Source: CAZWUZ01 sp964637655 [NCBI: uncultured bacterium]
GTDB taxonomy: Bacteria > DAOPZR01
Direction: 5' to 3'
Assembly (NCBI GenBank): GCA_964637655.1
Contig: CAZWUZ010000009.1
Location: 1 to 33,682 of the forward strand
Length of the DNA: 33,682 nt
Part shown: positions 1-7,045 of the stretch, piece after piece
How the letters are laid out: the number at the start of each line of letters is the position of its first letter
Position numbering within the stretch: position 1 is the first letter of the stretch
Notes under the pieces: model-generated
Databases searched by the model: none
What the model saw: the letters and a program-made list of their open reading frames with translations, nothing else
What the model was told of the DNA's origin: nothing
Position numbers and translations under genes: made by a program

Positions 1-63
1 GCCTGGTAGCGCATCTGCTTTGGGAGCAGAGGGTCGCGAGTTCGAATCTCGCCGCCCCGACCA
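1..63 (+). tRNA. tRNA-Pro (anticodon UGG), 5' end outside the window
   Basis: The visible part holds the rest of the D arm, an anticodon stem TCTGC/GCAGA around the loop TTTGGGA (anticodon TGG), a T arm GCGAG-TTCGAAT-CTCGC, the 3' acceptor strand CGCCCCG, discriminator A and a genome-encoded CCA ending at 63. The 5' acceptor strand and the start of the D arm are missing because the window begins inside the gene. The identity rests on the anticodon position in the 7-base loop. Confidence 0.93.
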
Positions 64-81
64 CCACGACGGAGGTGCCGG

Positions 82-645
82 ATGGAAACACTCCTGAGTG
101 TCTGTCTTGGTATCGGCCTCGCGGCCGCGTGTGGTTTCCGTGTCTTTGTGCCGTTTCTGCTGGTGAGTATCGCGGCGAAAGCGGGACATCTCGAACTTGA
201 CCCGATGTTCGCGTGGGTCGGCACCTGGCCGGCACTCATCACCTTTGCCGTCGCCACCGTGGCGGAAATCCTCGCCTACTATGTCCCGTGGGTGGACAAC
301 GTGCTCGATACCGCCGCCGCGCCCATCGCGGTGGTGGCGGGGACCGTGATCACGGCGTCTGTGGCGACTGATATCACCCCGTGGCTCAAGTGGACGCTGG
401 CGGTCATTGCCGGCGGCGGCGCCGCCGGAGTGACGCAGGCGGCGACCATGGGCGCGCGCTGGCTCTCAACCACCTTCACCGGCGGGCTCGGCAACTGGGC
501 GGTCAACACCATCGAGTCGATCGGCGCCTTCGTCATGTCACTGGTGGCGATGCTGCTGCCGCTGCTCGTCCTGCTCCTGCTCTGCCTGCTGCTTGCTGTC
601 GTGATCCTCTGGCTGGTGAAGCGCAGCCAGCCGCGGGTGGCGTGA
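82..645 (+). CDS. DUF4126 family integral membrane protein
   Basis: A 187-residue hydrophobic protein of unknown function. The N-terminal GLAAACGFRVFVPFLL stretch, the early WVGTWPAL segment, the central VPWVDNVLDTAAAPIAVVAG stretch and the small-residue-rich helices match the DUF4126 family as I remember it. About five membrane segments are visible, at roughly residues 5-30, 50-68, 80-97, 103-122 and 150-180, ending in a short basic tail (KRSQPRV). The ATG at 82 follows a GGAGG ribosome site at 71-75. The gene starts 19 bases after tRNA-Pro and is followed 7 bases later by the cupin gene, so the two probably share a transcript. The family assignment is from recalled motifs; no biochemical role is inferred. 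Confidence 0.8.
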   Translation: METLLSVCLGIGLAAACGFRVFVPFLLVSIAAKAGHLELDPMFAWVGTWPALITFAVATVAEILAYYVPWVDNVLDTAAAPIAVVAGTVITASVATDITPWLKWTLAVIAGGGAAGVTQAATMGARWLSTTFTGGLGNWAVNTIESIGAFVMSLVAMLLPLLVLLLLCLLLAVVILWLVKRSQPRVA

Positions 646-652
646 GGAGATT

Positions 653-1087
653 ATGGCCGACGCGAAGGATTTTTGCACCGCCTGTCACGCGGAACGCATC
701 GACAAGCCGTGGGGCTACGAGGTCATCTTCACGCCGCCGAAACTTGAGCGCACCGGCAAGCTGATCTTCGTGCGCGCCGGCTGCAAACTCTCGCTGCAGT
801 ACCATGACGAGAAGGAGGAGACCTTCTGCCTCGTCTCGGGCGAGGCGGTCATCTGGATCGAGAACAGTCGCGGCGAGATCGAGCGCAAGCCGATGGAACA
901 TCATGGCGGCTACACCATCACCCCGGGCCAGAAACACCGCATCGAGGCCGTCACCGACGCGATGATTTTCGAGGTCTCCTGCCCCGAAACGGGAACCACC
1001 GTGCGCGTCAGCGACGACTACGAGCGCCCGCACGAGACCGACCTCGACCGTCAGCGCCCCAACCGCGGCTGGCAGCAGGAACCGTAG
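653..1087 (+). CDS. Small cupin protein, mannose-6-phosphate isomerase type II-like
   Basis: A 144-residue single-domain cupin. The opening KPWGYEVIF and the core motif around LSLQYHDEKEETFCLVSGEA (about residues 45-65) match the metal-binding G(x)5HxH(x)3-4E(x)6G cupin motif in the relaxed form seen in mannose-6-phosphate isomerase/GDP-mannose pyrophosphorylase C-terminal domains. The second motif is seen as TITPGQKHRIEAVTDA. A conserved C-terminal EVSCPE segment follows. Stand-alone proteins of this kind are often annotated as mannose-6-phosphate isomerases or sugar-binding cupins; the substrate cannot be told here. The ATG at 653 follows a GAGGAG site at 645-650. A 9-bp inverted repeat lies just downstream and may end the transcript. 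Confidence 0.82.
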   Translation: MADAKDFCTACHAERIDKPWGYEVIFTPPKLERTGKLIFVRAGCKLSLQYHDEKEETFCLVSGEAVIWIENSRGEIERKPMEHHGGYTITPGQKHRIEAVTDAMIFEVSCPETGTTVRVSDDYERPHETDLDRQRPNRGWQQEP

Positions 1088-1105
1088 CGCGCTTTCCCGT
1101 CGTTG

Positions 1106-1137
1106 GCCGGCATGTCTGTCGTCCTGACCATGCCGGC
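1106..1137 (+). terminator. Inverted repeat behind the cupin gene, possible terminator
   Basis: GCCGGCATG (1106-1114) and CATGCCGGC (1129-1137) form a perfect 9-bp stem with a 14-base loop, 19 bases after the cupin stop. No T-run follows, so classical intrinsic termination is doubtful. Confidence 0.4.
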
Positions 1138-1156
1138 ACTGCCGCCGTCCCTGGCG

Positions 1157-1185
1157 TTGACATCCCGTCGTATATCGTTTATAAC
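1157..1185 (+). promoter_or_regulatory. Sigma70-type promoter of tRNA-Arg
   Basis: A perfect -35 box TTGACA (1157-1162), a 17-base spacer and a -10 box TATAAC (1180-1185) end 11 bases before the mature tRNA. Spacing and position fit a dedicated tRNA promoter. Confidence 0.85.
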
Positions 1186-1196
1186 AACTGCACGAT

Positions 1197-1273
1197 GCGC
1201 CCGTAGCTCAGCTGGATAGAGCGCTTGCCTCCGGAGCAAGAGGTCACAGGTTCGAATCCTGTCGGGCGTACCA
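1197..1273 (+). tRNA. tRNA-Arg (anticodon CCG)
   Basis: A full cloverleaf is visible: acceptor GCGCCCG/CGGGCGT (first pair G-U), D arm GCTC-AGCTGGATA-GAGC, anticodon stem CTTGC/GCAAG around CTCCGGA, T arm ACAGG-TTCGAAT-CCTGT, discriminator A and encoded CCA. It has its own promoter upstream and a terminator hairpin 11 bases downstream. Accessory genes begin right after it, making this tRNA a plausible integration site. Confidence 0.97.
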
Positions 1274-1284
1274 ATTGTTGAGAT

Positions 1285-1313
1285 ATCCCGAGGGGTTATG
1301 CCTTCGGGATTTT
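1285..1313 (+). terminator. Rho-independent terminator of tRNA-Arg
   Basis: The arms ATCCCGAGG and CCTTCGGGAT (to 1310) pair over about 9-10 bp around a short loop, followed directly by TTTCTTTGTCTTTCC. Its place just after the tRNA supports a terminator. Confidence 0.8.
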
Positions 1314-1682
1314 CTTTGTCTTTCCTGTATTTTCCTGTTTTCACTGAAAATGGGGACCAAAAAAGGACCAAGTATTTTCAACGGCAAAGACGGGGGAAGG
1401 TGTGCCCTTAGTATTCCCTTGCTGACCGTCCGACTCGCCCCGGCCCCGCTGGCAGGCTCGCGGTCGCCGCCTCAGACACCGGCAGGGGGCTCTGCGGGCG
1501 CCGCTGCCGCGCCGTGAGGCCCATGCCCGCGTCCTAGGTGCGGTAGCGCGGACTGCCCGCGAGGGATGGAAAACGGCAGGACACGCAGGGTCTGGCGGAC
1601 GCCGTACACGTAGCGGGCAGGAACATGGGCGCGAAAGAACGGTCCCGCCAGCAGGCGGGAAGGCGACAAGGAAAATAGCGTT
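1314..1682. other. Non-coding stretch after tRNA-Arg, possible island left edge
   Basis: No convincing gene is seen. Near 1350-1375 there is a direct repeat GGACCAA-AAAA-GGACCAA in a short A-rich patch. A 7-bp hairpin TCCCGCC-AGCA-GGCGGGA lies at 1643-1660. Short ORFs here lack ribosome sites and similarity that I recognise. The stretch separates tRNA-Arg from the first accessory gene, and no intact integrase is present. Confidence 0.5.
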
Positions 1683-1721
1683 TTCTGCTACATCTTGAAT
1701 GTAGCAGAATCTGCTACATCT
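1683..1721 (+). promoter_or_regulatory. Palindromic operator plus extra half-site upstream of the HTH/HD-GYP gene
   Basis: An 11-bp perfect inverted repeat, TTCTGCTACAT and ATGTAGCAGAA, is separated by CTTGA (1683-1709). A third half-site lies directly downstream: the 12 bases TCTGCTACATCT at 1684-1695 recur exactly at 1710-1721. The array ends about 15 bases before the start codon and partly abuts the AGGAGGGAG ribosome site. The simplest reading is an autoregulatory operator bound by the HTH domain of the gene it precedes; this is inference. Confidence 0.75.
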
Positions 1722-1736
1722 GATTAGGAGGGAGAC

Positions 1737-2588
1737 ATGAAGACACTGACAGAGGCTGGGATAAGCATCGTGCCGACGCCGCTCGGGCTGCGCTACGTTC
1801 GGGCGCAGCTGGGGCTGGCGCAGGACGAGCTCGCCGCGGCGATTGGCGTGTCCTTTGCGACCGTCAATAGGTGGGAGAGGAACCGGTACGAACCGACCGC
1901 GGACAATCGGGCGGCGCTCGAAAGGTTCTGCCGGAAGAAGGGCGTCGACTACGAGAGCTACCAGATAGGGATGGTGATGCTGAAGGTCATCAGCAACGCC
2001 GACGCCTACACGGGAGGGCACTGCCACCGCGTCTGCGTCCTCGCCGGACTGCTCGGGCGGCGCATGCAGGGCGTCGACGTCGAGGCCCTGAAGACGGCGG
2101 CCATACTCCACGACCTGGGGAAGGTGTTCGTCGACCACGGCCTGGTGAAGAAGCGGGGCCGGTACACGAGCGGGGAGCGCGAGAAGATGAAGGAGCATGC
2201 GGGGGCGGGCGGCATCCTGGTCGCGATGCTGATGGTCAGCCATCCCCTGGCGTCCACCATCGTGCGGCAGCATCACGAGCGGCTCGACGGAGGCGGCTAC
2301 TACAGGACCCCCGGACACAAGATTATCGTGGAGTCGCGGATACTCGCGGTATGCGACGTGTTCGACGCCCTCACGACGACCAGGAGCTACCGCCCGGCGA
2401 TGGCCATGGAGATTGCCATGGACAAGATGAAGAAGGACAACGGGCTCGACCAGCAGGTCGTCAAGCTCCTGGAAAGGGTCCTGCGCGACCCCAAGGTCCT
2501 CGGCGACCTGGAGAGCGACGACCACCTGTACGTCTTCCAGGACCGCAGGGCGTTCTACGGGAAGGCGCGGCGCGGCAGGCAGCGGTAG
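1737..2588 (+). CDS. XRE-type HTH fused to an HD-GYP phosphohydrolase domain
   Basis: 283 residues. Residues about 16-66 form a Cro/C1-type HTH (LAQDELAAAIGVSFATVNRW, then the ERNRYEPT wing). Residues about 78-270 form an HD-GYP domain: H97-R98, H125-D126 in the ILHDLGK motif, H154, H179-H180-E181, and the late motif AVCDVFDALTTTRSYRPA. The signature GYP loop reads GGGYY (185-189), with Tyr where Pro is usual. HD-GYP proteins commonly hydrolyse cyclic di-GMP or related dinucleotides using a bi- or trinuclear metal centre, and the metal ligands seem present. Fusing a DNA-binding domain directly to HD-GYP is unusual; it suggests a transcription factor whose activity is tied to nucleotide binding or turnover. 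The ATG at 1737 follows AGGAGGGAG, and a palindromic operator lies upstream. Confidence 0.85.
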   Translation: MKTLTEAGISIVPTPLGLRYVRAQLGLAQDELAAAIGVSFATVNRWERNRYEPTADNRAALERFCRKKGVDYESYQIGMVMLKVISNADAYTGGHCHRVCVLAGLLGRRMQGVDVEALKTAAILHDLGKVFVDHGLVKKRGRYTSGEREKMKEHAGAGGILVAMLMVSHPLASTIVRQHHERLDGGGYYRTPGHKIIVESRILAVCDVFDALTTTRSYRPAMAMEIAMDKMKKDNGLDQQVVKLLERVLRDPKVLGDLESDDHLYVFQDRRAFYGKARRGRQR

Positions 2589-2606
2589 TGGCGTAGCGAG
2601 CGGCTC

Positions 2607-2656
2607 GGCCGGGGGAGGCGGGTATGATGCGCTCTGCATGTGTCCCTCTCCCGGCC
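2607..2656 (+). terminator. Strong GC-rich inverted repeat after the HTH/HD-GYP gene
   Basis: GGCCGGGGGAGG (2607-2618) pairs with CCTCTCCCGGCC (2645-2656) over 12 positions with one G-T pair and a 26-base loop. It lies 18 bases after the stop codon. No T-run follows, so it may be a transcript-stabilising or weak termination hairpin. Confidence 0.45.
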
Positions 2657-2691
2657 TGTCCGCGTTCCTCACGGTACAGGCCAAAATAATC

Positions 2692-2740
2692 CTTCCCGAA
2701 CCGCTTTCCCTGCCTACTCTATAGTAGGAGGTGCCGGGTC
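2692..2740 (+). promoter_or_regulatory. Leader element copy 1, with hairpin overlapping the ribosome site of the DUF2958 gene
   Basis: The 49 bases before the ATG at 2741 resemble the 49 bases before the ATG at 11040. Shared features are CTTCCCRAACC, TTCC, CCT, CTCTATA and GGAGG. Here the inverted repeat CCTACT-CTAT-AGTAGG (2713-2728) runs into the AGGAGG ribosome site (2726-2731). TATAGT inside it could serve as a -10 box, but no -35 match is seen at 17 bases. It may be an operator, a ribosome-site hairpin or an unusual promoter. Confidence 0.55.
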
Positions 2741-3073
2741 ATGCAGAACCAGCTCATGAACGCCGCAGTCGCGGCGTCCCTGCCGCCGCTCTACTCGCAG
2801 GAGGAGAAGGGCGATGCGGCGCTCGCGATGGTGAAATACTTCTGCCTGTCATCCAACTGGACATGGTATGCGACCGAGTACGACCCGGTCGAGAAGACCT
2901 TTTTCGGCCTCGTTCACGGCTTCGAGGTCGAACTGGGCTATTTCACGCTTGCGGAATTCGAGGAACTGAACGCTTCGTCAGTCTTCCCGGTCATCGAGCG
3001 GGACCTGCACTGGCAGCCGAAGAGCATTGCCGCCATTAGGCAGGAGATAGAGGAAAATGGAGGCTGCCGGTGA
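2741..3073 (+). CDS. DUF2958 domain protein, mobile-element type
   Basis: 110 residues of unknown function. The central NWTWYATEYDPVEKTFFGLV stretch, then HGFEVELGYFTLAEFEEL and the IERDLHWQPKSIAAI tail, match the DUF2958 family closely as I know it. The family is common on plasmids, integrative elements and phages, usually beside DNA-processing or anti-restriction genes, and has no established activity. The start ATG at 2741 is 9 bases after AGGAGG and is followed by a conserved-looking LPPLYSQE motif. The shared leader upstream (also found before 11040) suggests co-regulation with the phosphoesterase unit 8 kb away. The gene is convergent with the XRE gene at 3166-3399. Confidence 0.85.
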   Translation: MQNQLMNAAVAASLPPLYSQEEKGDAALAMVKYFCLSSNWTWYATEYDPVEKTFFGLVHGFEVELGYFTLAEFEELNASSVFPVIERDLHWQPKSIAAIRQEIEENGGCR

Positions 3074-3165
3074 ACCCTTCCGGCGAACTCATCTTCTGGC
3101 GTAGAGCCAAACCTTCGATTGAAAATTCGTTGATGCGACGATGGAATATCGGGAGAGGCAGGCTG

Positions 3166-3399
3166 CTACATATTGTTGTCGAGTTTGATGAACCATGTAA
3201 TCTTCTTATGATACAGCTTGGCATACGTCGCGAGTTCGATGGCGTCAATGCGCCGCTCGCCAGACTCGCACTTCGAAACGAAGGACTGAGGCCGCTTTAT
3301 CGCGATTGCAACCTGACTTTGGGTCAAGCCGGCCAGCTGTCGGGCATCCCGCAGGCGCCGAAGCATCTCTTGATATTGCTTGTTATAAGTGGTTGTCAT
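3166..3399 (-). CDS. Small XRE-family HTH transcriptional regulator
   Basis: 77 residues on the reverse strand. Residues about 12-66 form a Cro/C1 HTH: LRDARQLAGLTQSQVAIAIK, then the recognition segment RPQSFVSKCESGERRID and a closing helix IELATYAKLY. Proteins this small are normally dimeric repressors. I start it at the ATG complementing 3397-3399 because the N-terminus MTTTYNKQYQEMLRRLRD suits the family; a longer frame upstream adds about 115 residues with no recognisable content. No strong ribosome site is visible. It is divergent from the exported-protein operon at 3556, and two matching operators sit in the shared intergenic space. It most likely represses that promoter and its own. 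Confidence 0.85.
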   Translation of the reverse strand: MTTTYNKQYQEMLRRLRDARQLAGLTQSQVAIAIKRPQSFVSKCESGERRIDAIELATYAKLYHKKITWFIKLDNNM

Positions 3400-3427
3400 G
3401 CAACAATGATAACTGCCGGCAGTGCAA

Positions 3428-3444
3428 TATCCCAAAATAGGATA
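3428..3444. promoter_or_regulatory. Operator 1, TATCC-N7-GGATA
   Basis: TATCC (3428-3432) and GGATA (3440-3444) flank a 7-base spacer; the outer A/T extends the arms by one pair. It lies about 30 bases upstream of the XRE start on the reverse strand, where that gene's promoter should be. Its centre is 51 bases from operator 2, about five DNA turns, allowing same-face binding. Confidence 0.7.
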
Positions 3445-3460
3445 TGCAAATTGCTTGACG

Positions 3461-3489
3461 TTGACAGTTGGGCGACAATATCCTATATT
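3461..3489 (+). promoter_or_regulatory. Near-consensus promoter of the exported-protein operon
   Basis: TTGACA (3461-3466), a 17-base spacer and TATATT (3484-3489) face the GTG start at 3556. The -10 box lies inside the spacer of operator 2, so repressor binding would block polymerase directly. The promoter looks strong when free. Confidence 0.8.
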
Positions 3490-3495
3490 GGGATA
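3479..3495. promoter_or_regulatory. Operator 2, TATCC-N7-GGATA, on the -10 box
   Basis: TATCC (3479-3483) and GGATA (3491-3495) repeat the arm sequence and 7-base spacing of operator 1. The spacer is the -10 hexamer of the forward promoter. Binding by the divergent XRE protein is the obvious hypothesis but is not proven by sequence alone. Confidence 0.72.
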
Positions 3496-3555
3496 ATTGC
3501 GAACGACCGCTCTCGGCTTGTTGACGTCGGTCCAGGCAAAAGGAATAGAGCCATC

Positions 3556-4242
3556 GTGAAACTGGCGACAACCGTCCTGCTCATCGCCTTGGCCTGGCCG
3601 ACAATCCTGCTGGCGGATGGCCGGCACATACCGGTCGAGCGCGTCCGCGTCGGGTCCGCACCCGCTGCCGGATACGAGGAACAGCCGAATGTCCCCTATG
3701 GACACGTATATGTGCCGCCCCCGCCTCCCGAGCCGGCGGAGCAACCCTACGGACAGGGCTATGGCATGGAATACAGGTACGGGTTGCAGGAGTCGCCCCG
3801 CGTGGCTCCGGACGGGCGGTCCGCGTTGGCGGTTCCCCGGCGCGCAGGCGGCCTCGGCATCGGCCTGTGCTACACCGGCCCGCTGGCGAGGTACTTCGTC
3901 ACGGACAGGCTAGCCGTCGAGCTGCGCGACTACATCGACGGCGACGCCATCGTAATCGCGCCCCGCCTGATGGGCCTGTTCGACCTCCCCAAGAGCGAGT
4001 TCTACGAGTTCTGCTACTACGGAGTCGAGGTAGGGCACGTGAACTTCCGCGGGCGCGTATCCCGGGGCGGGGGGAACACCGCGGGGTTCTTCGTCGGCAT
4101 CGAGAAGGAGATATTCGAGGATGTAATGCTGAACGTGGACGCGGGCCCGTACTGGATAGACATCAAGGACCGCCAGACCAGCATCAGGGAGTCCGGCGTG
4201 GACTTCGTGGTCAACTCGTCCGTCGTCTGGATGCTGAGGTGA
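3556..4242 (+). CDS. Exported protein with proline-rich linker and outer-membrane barrel-like domain
   Basis: 228 residues from the GTG at 3556, chosen because it opens a clean Sec signal peptide (MKLATTVLLIALAWPTILLA, likely cleaved after A20) behind an AGGAATAG site; the open frame runs further upstream without sense. Residues 22-95 are low-complexity and rich in Pro, Tyr and Gly (a run of five prolines, QPYGQGYG). Residues about 97-228 alternate polar and hydrophobic residues with Gly/aromatic turns (GLGIGLCYTG, FYEFCYYGVEVGHVNF, GNTAGFFVGIEKEI, VMLNVDAGPYW), like an eight-stranded outer-membrane barrel. It is first in the operon under the XRE-controlled promoter and is followed 8 bases later by the PEGA protein. 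The barrel assignment is inference; no family is recognised. Confidence 0.7.
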   Translation: MKLATTVLLIALAWPTILLADGRHIPVERVRVGSAPAAGYEEQPNVPYGHVYVPPPPPEPAEQPYGQGYGMEYRYGLQESPRVAPDGRSALAVPRRAGGLGIGLCYTGPLARYFVTDRLAVELRDYIDGDAIVIAPRLMGLFDLPKSEFYEFCYYGVEVGHVNFRGRVSRGGGNTAGFFVGIEKEIFEDVMLNVDAGPYWIDIKDRQTSIRESGVDFVVNSSVVWMLR

Positions 4243-4250
4243 AGAATTCC

Positions 4251-6905
4251 ATGAAAGCCCTGTTTGCGCTCATGGCGCTGGCGATGCTGGCGGCCCCCGC
4301 GACGTCCGTCGAGGCCGCCCTGCGGTTCGGGACGGGCAGCGCTGTCAGTCACCGCGTGGAGGAACTCGACAGGAGGATTGAGGAGCAGCAGCGCCTGAAC
4401 AACACGAGCAACATCAACTCACCCGACGTGGAACTGATGGACAACGTAAAGGTACTCGATGGCGCGTCCGCCCAGAAGATGACCTCCATAAGCTCCGACA
4501 GCGGCACCTTCAAGTTTTCCTCGACCACGGAGCAGCTCGTATCCCTCGACGTCGGCGACGTGCTTGTCGTACTGGCGAGCGATACCAACCATTTTCCGCT
4601 CATGCGGGTGATAACCGGAATCGAGCCCGATGGGGCCGGGATGACCATCGTCACCCGTCAGGCGGCGATTACCGAGGTCATCAAGCGGTGCGACCTGGCC
4701 GTGACGCACACGTTCACGATAGACGACTTCCAATGGCAGGATACCGGCCCGGTGGCAGCCATGGCGCCCGCCTTCATTCCGCAGAACCGCATGGCTAGTC
4801 GCACATCCGACCGGGTGGAGGCGCCTGCGATGGCGCCACCGCTGGCGCCCGAACTGGTGCACATGCCGGACATGACCGTCACGATGGAGGGCAGCAGGAT
4901 ACGCATTGACGTGAAGTTTGACAGCATCGCGATATACGATGCCGACGGCAATCTCGGCACCACGGCCGACCAAATCGTTGCGAATGGCTCGTTGGTCGTC
5001 TATCCGATTGATGTCACGCCAAAACTGGTAGTCAGCTACGGCAGAGTGCAACTGGCTGAAATACAAATGAATTGTGAAATACAAGGCCGGGTTGACTACA
5101 CATGGGGAGTCAGCATCAGTGGTAGGAAGTATTTCCCGAGTATTCCGGACATCCCAATTGCCCCTATCCCGCTGATTCCGCCGCCCTGCCCGCCATTTCT
5201 CTACATCCAGCCGGTTTTTTCGGCCGGGATAGTGGTTGAGGGAGAAATATCCGGGAAGGTGGTCACTGCGGTATATGCTACAGCGAAAGTCGGTGTTATC
5301 GGGAGATGGACTCCGGAGAAGGAAGTCGAGGTATTCCCCACATGGTCGATTGATGTCGACTACGACGAGCCGAACGTGGCGGTTACTGGAACCGTGAATG
5401 CTACGGGGTTGCTGGGGCTTGCGGGATACCTTGATTCATGTGTTGGCATAAAGGTTCAGGCGGGTTTCTACGGAAAGGCGGAAATTGACGCGGTCAGACC
5501 GCCATACCCGTGGTGGAGACTATCAGCCGGCACGACAGTCATTGGAAGCCTATCGTTCAGAAGCGACGCCGTGTATGAAAAAGCAATGGCATTTATGGGA
5601 ATCGACAAATTTCCCCAGATTGTTGGTGAGTGGGAGTGGTGGGAGCGTGAAGCCACATGCACCGGCACTCTGCAGGTAAGGACCAATGATGCCAGGTCGC
5701 ACATATACGTCGATAACGTTTGCGTAGCAACTGACAACTATTCAGGGGCAGTGGACGCCAAGGCTCACCTGATTCATTACGGGCCGATTGCCGGCATGAA
5801 GGCACCGCCGGACACGACAGTCACGGTCGTATACGCCGAGACCACCGTAGTGTACGGCGAATACCTGCCCGACACGGGCATCCTGTCCATCGGCACCAAC
5901 AGGAACGACGCCCGCATTTACGTCAACGGGCAGCAGGTCGCGCTCGGCGGCTATACCTCCGTCGTTCGTCCGGGGCAGTATGTCGTCAGCTTCGGGCCGG
6001 TGGCCGGGAAGGCCACGCCGCCCGACAGGACCGTCACGGTTGTCGCCGGCGGAACGGTGAACACCTACGGCGAGTACAAGGACTTCGCCGTCCTCAACCT
6101 GAGCACGAACATTCCTGGCTCGCCCGTCTTCGTCAATGCCGTCGATGTGGGGGGAGCACCGTGCCAGCTGCAGCTGTATCCCGGCTACTACCAGGTCGTT
6201 TTCGGCGATGTCGAATCGTACATGTTCATGGCCGACAACACGCCCTGGCCGGCGGATGTCCGCGCCTTCTTCGGCGACACGACGGGATTCCTGCCCGGCA
6301 ACCCCGCGGCCGGAATCCTGGAGGCGGGACAGACGTACAATCTCGTGGGGAACTATGTCGAGTCAGGGGAGCTGGCCTTCAACGCCGGCGTAACCCTTAC
6401 CTACAACGGATACCCGGCTGTCGACCCGTGGAACATGCTGTGTCGGGCTCCGGTCCCGGTCGGGTCGTACGACGTGGGCGCCGGCACTGTCGACGGTTTC
6501 ATCTGCGTAAGGGGGAGCGCGCCATGGGTCGCCGGGCCGACGAGCGCGGCGAGTGCGACGGGCGGCTGGACCGTCGCGTCGACTATGGAGGGGTTCTCCG
6601 GCACCGACCGCGTGGAAATCGGGCACGGCACCGTCTCCCTTTTTGACGTGTGGGCGGCCCCTTCCCTGTCCGTCGAGTTCGGGAACATAGGCTCGGACGG
6701 CGAACCCTGGCACCAGGCCACGTCCCTGACGGACAACCGCGGGGTGAAGGTGTACGTCGACGGCGTGTTCTGGAACGGCGGCCCGCTGCCGTACGGCGAG
6801 CATGTCGTGAGCTTCGAGAATTCGAACAACTACGGCCATCCCGACCCGGTGACGGTGACCACCTCGCCTGACCGGGTGACGCGCGTCTATGTCCGATACT
6901 ACTGA
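4251..6905 (+). CDS. Large exported PEGA-like repeat protein
   Basis: 884 residues with a signal peptide (MKALFALMALAMLAAPATSVEA, cleaved near A22). Residues about 25-230 are mixed, with VRVITGIEPDG-like beta strands. Residues about 270-460 are a beta-rich domain containing a striking Pro/Ile segment (IPDIPIAPIPLIPPPCPP). From about residue 470 come five diverged repeats of the PEGA type, roughly 65-90 residues each; the first two share TN...IYV..., GP.AG, PPD.TVTV and YGEY. PEGA-type domains are thought to bind surface carbohydrate or mediate protein contact. The gene starts 8 bases after the barrel-like protein, with GAGGTGA over the preceding stop as ribosome site. Likely periplasmic or surface exposed; its partner is unknown. 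Confidence 0.72.
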   Translation: MKALFALMALAMLAAPATSVEAALRFGTGSAVSHRVEELDRRIEEQQRLNNTSNINSPDVELMDNVKVLDGASAQKMTSISSDSGTFKFSSTTEQLVSLDVGDVLVVLASDTNHFPLMRVITGIEPDGAGMTIVTRQAAITEVIKRCDLAVTHTFTIDDFQWQDTGPVAAMAPAFIPQNRMASRTSDRVEAPAMAPPLAPELVHMPDMTVTMEGSRIRIDVKFDSIAIYDADGNLGTTADQIVANGSLVVYPIDVTPKLVVSYGRVQLAEIQMNCEIQGRVDYTWGVSISGRKYFPSIPDIPIAPIPLIPPPCPPFLYIQPVFSAGIVVEGEISGKVVTAVYATAKVGVIGRWTPEKEVEVFPTWSIDVDYDEPNVAVTGTVNATGLLGLAGYLDSCVGIKVQAGFYGKAEIDAVRPPYPWWRLSAGTTVIGSLSFRSDAVYEKAMAFMGIDKFPQIVGEWEWWEREATCTGTLQVRTNDARSHIYVDNVCVATDNYSGAVDAKAHLIHYGPIAGMKAPPDTTVTVVYAETTVVYGEYLPDTGILSIGTNRNDARIYVNGQQVALGGYTSVVRPGQYVVSFGPVAGKATPPDRTVTVVAGGTVNTYGEYKDFAVLNLSTNIPGSPVFVNAVDVGGAPCQLQLYPGYYQVVFGDVESYMFMADNTPWPADVRAFFGDTTGFLPGNPAAGILEAGQTYNLVGNYVESGELAFNAGVTLTYNGYPAVDPWNMLCRAPVPVGSYDVGAGTVDGFICVRGSAPWVAGPTSAASATGGWTVASTMEGFSGTDRVEIGHGTVSLFDVWAAPSLSVEFGNIGSDGEPWHQATSLTDNRGVKVYVDGVFWNGGPLPYGEHVVSFENSNNYGHPDPVTVTTSPDRVTRVYVRYY

Positions 6906-7045
6906 CGCTGCATGCCCGCATGCTGCAGGGGTGTCCTGGACAGTTCCCGGAGAGACTGGCGGATTTTAGTTGACGGGTATGAAGAACATGGCGGATATCC
7001 AGAGATGTCTCGGAGAAGACGAATCATGGGAGCAGGAGGCGTAGA

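Noticed and set aside
1051-1371. 106-residue reverse-strand ORF across tRNA-Arg
   Set aside because: Its core (DRIRTCDLLLRRQ) is the well-known false translation of a tRNA gene on the opposite strand.
1341-2684. 447-residue reverse-strand ORF
   Set aside because: It is antisense to the HTH/HD-GYP gene, has low-complexity Pro/Arg/His composition and no motif; a product of GC-rich codon bias.
3070-3555. N-terminal extension of the barrel-like protein from 3070
   Set aside because: It would run through the XRE gene, both operators and the promoter; the signal peptide at GTG 3556 marks the true start.
4251-6905. CRISPR array or DNA-level repeats in the PEGA gene
   Set aside because: The repeats are at protein level, 65-90 residues long and diverged; no short regularly spaced DNA repeat exists anywhere in the window.
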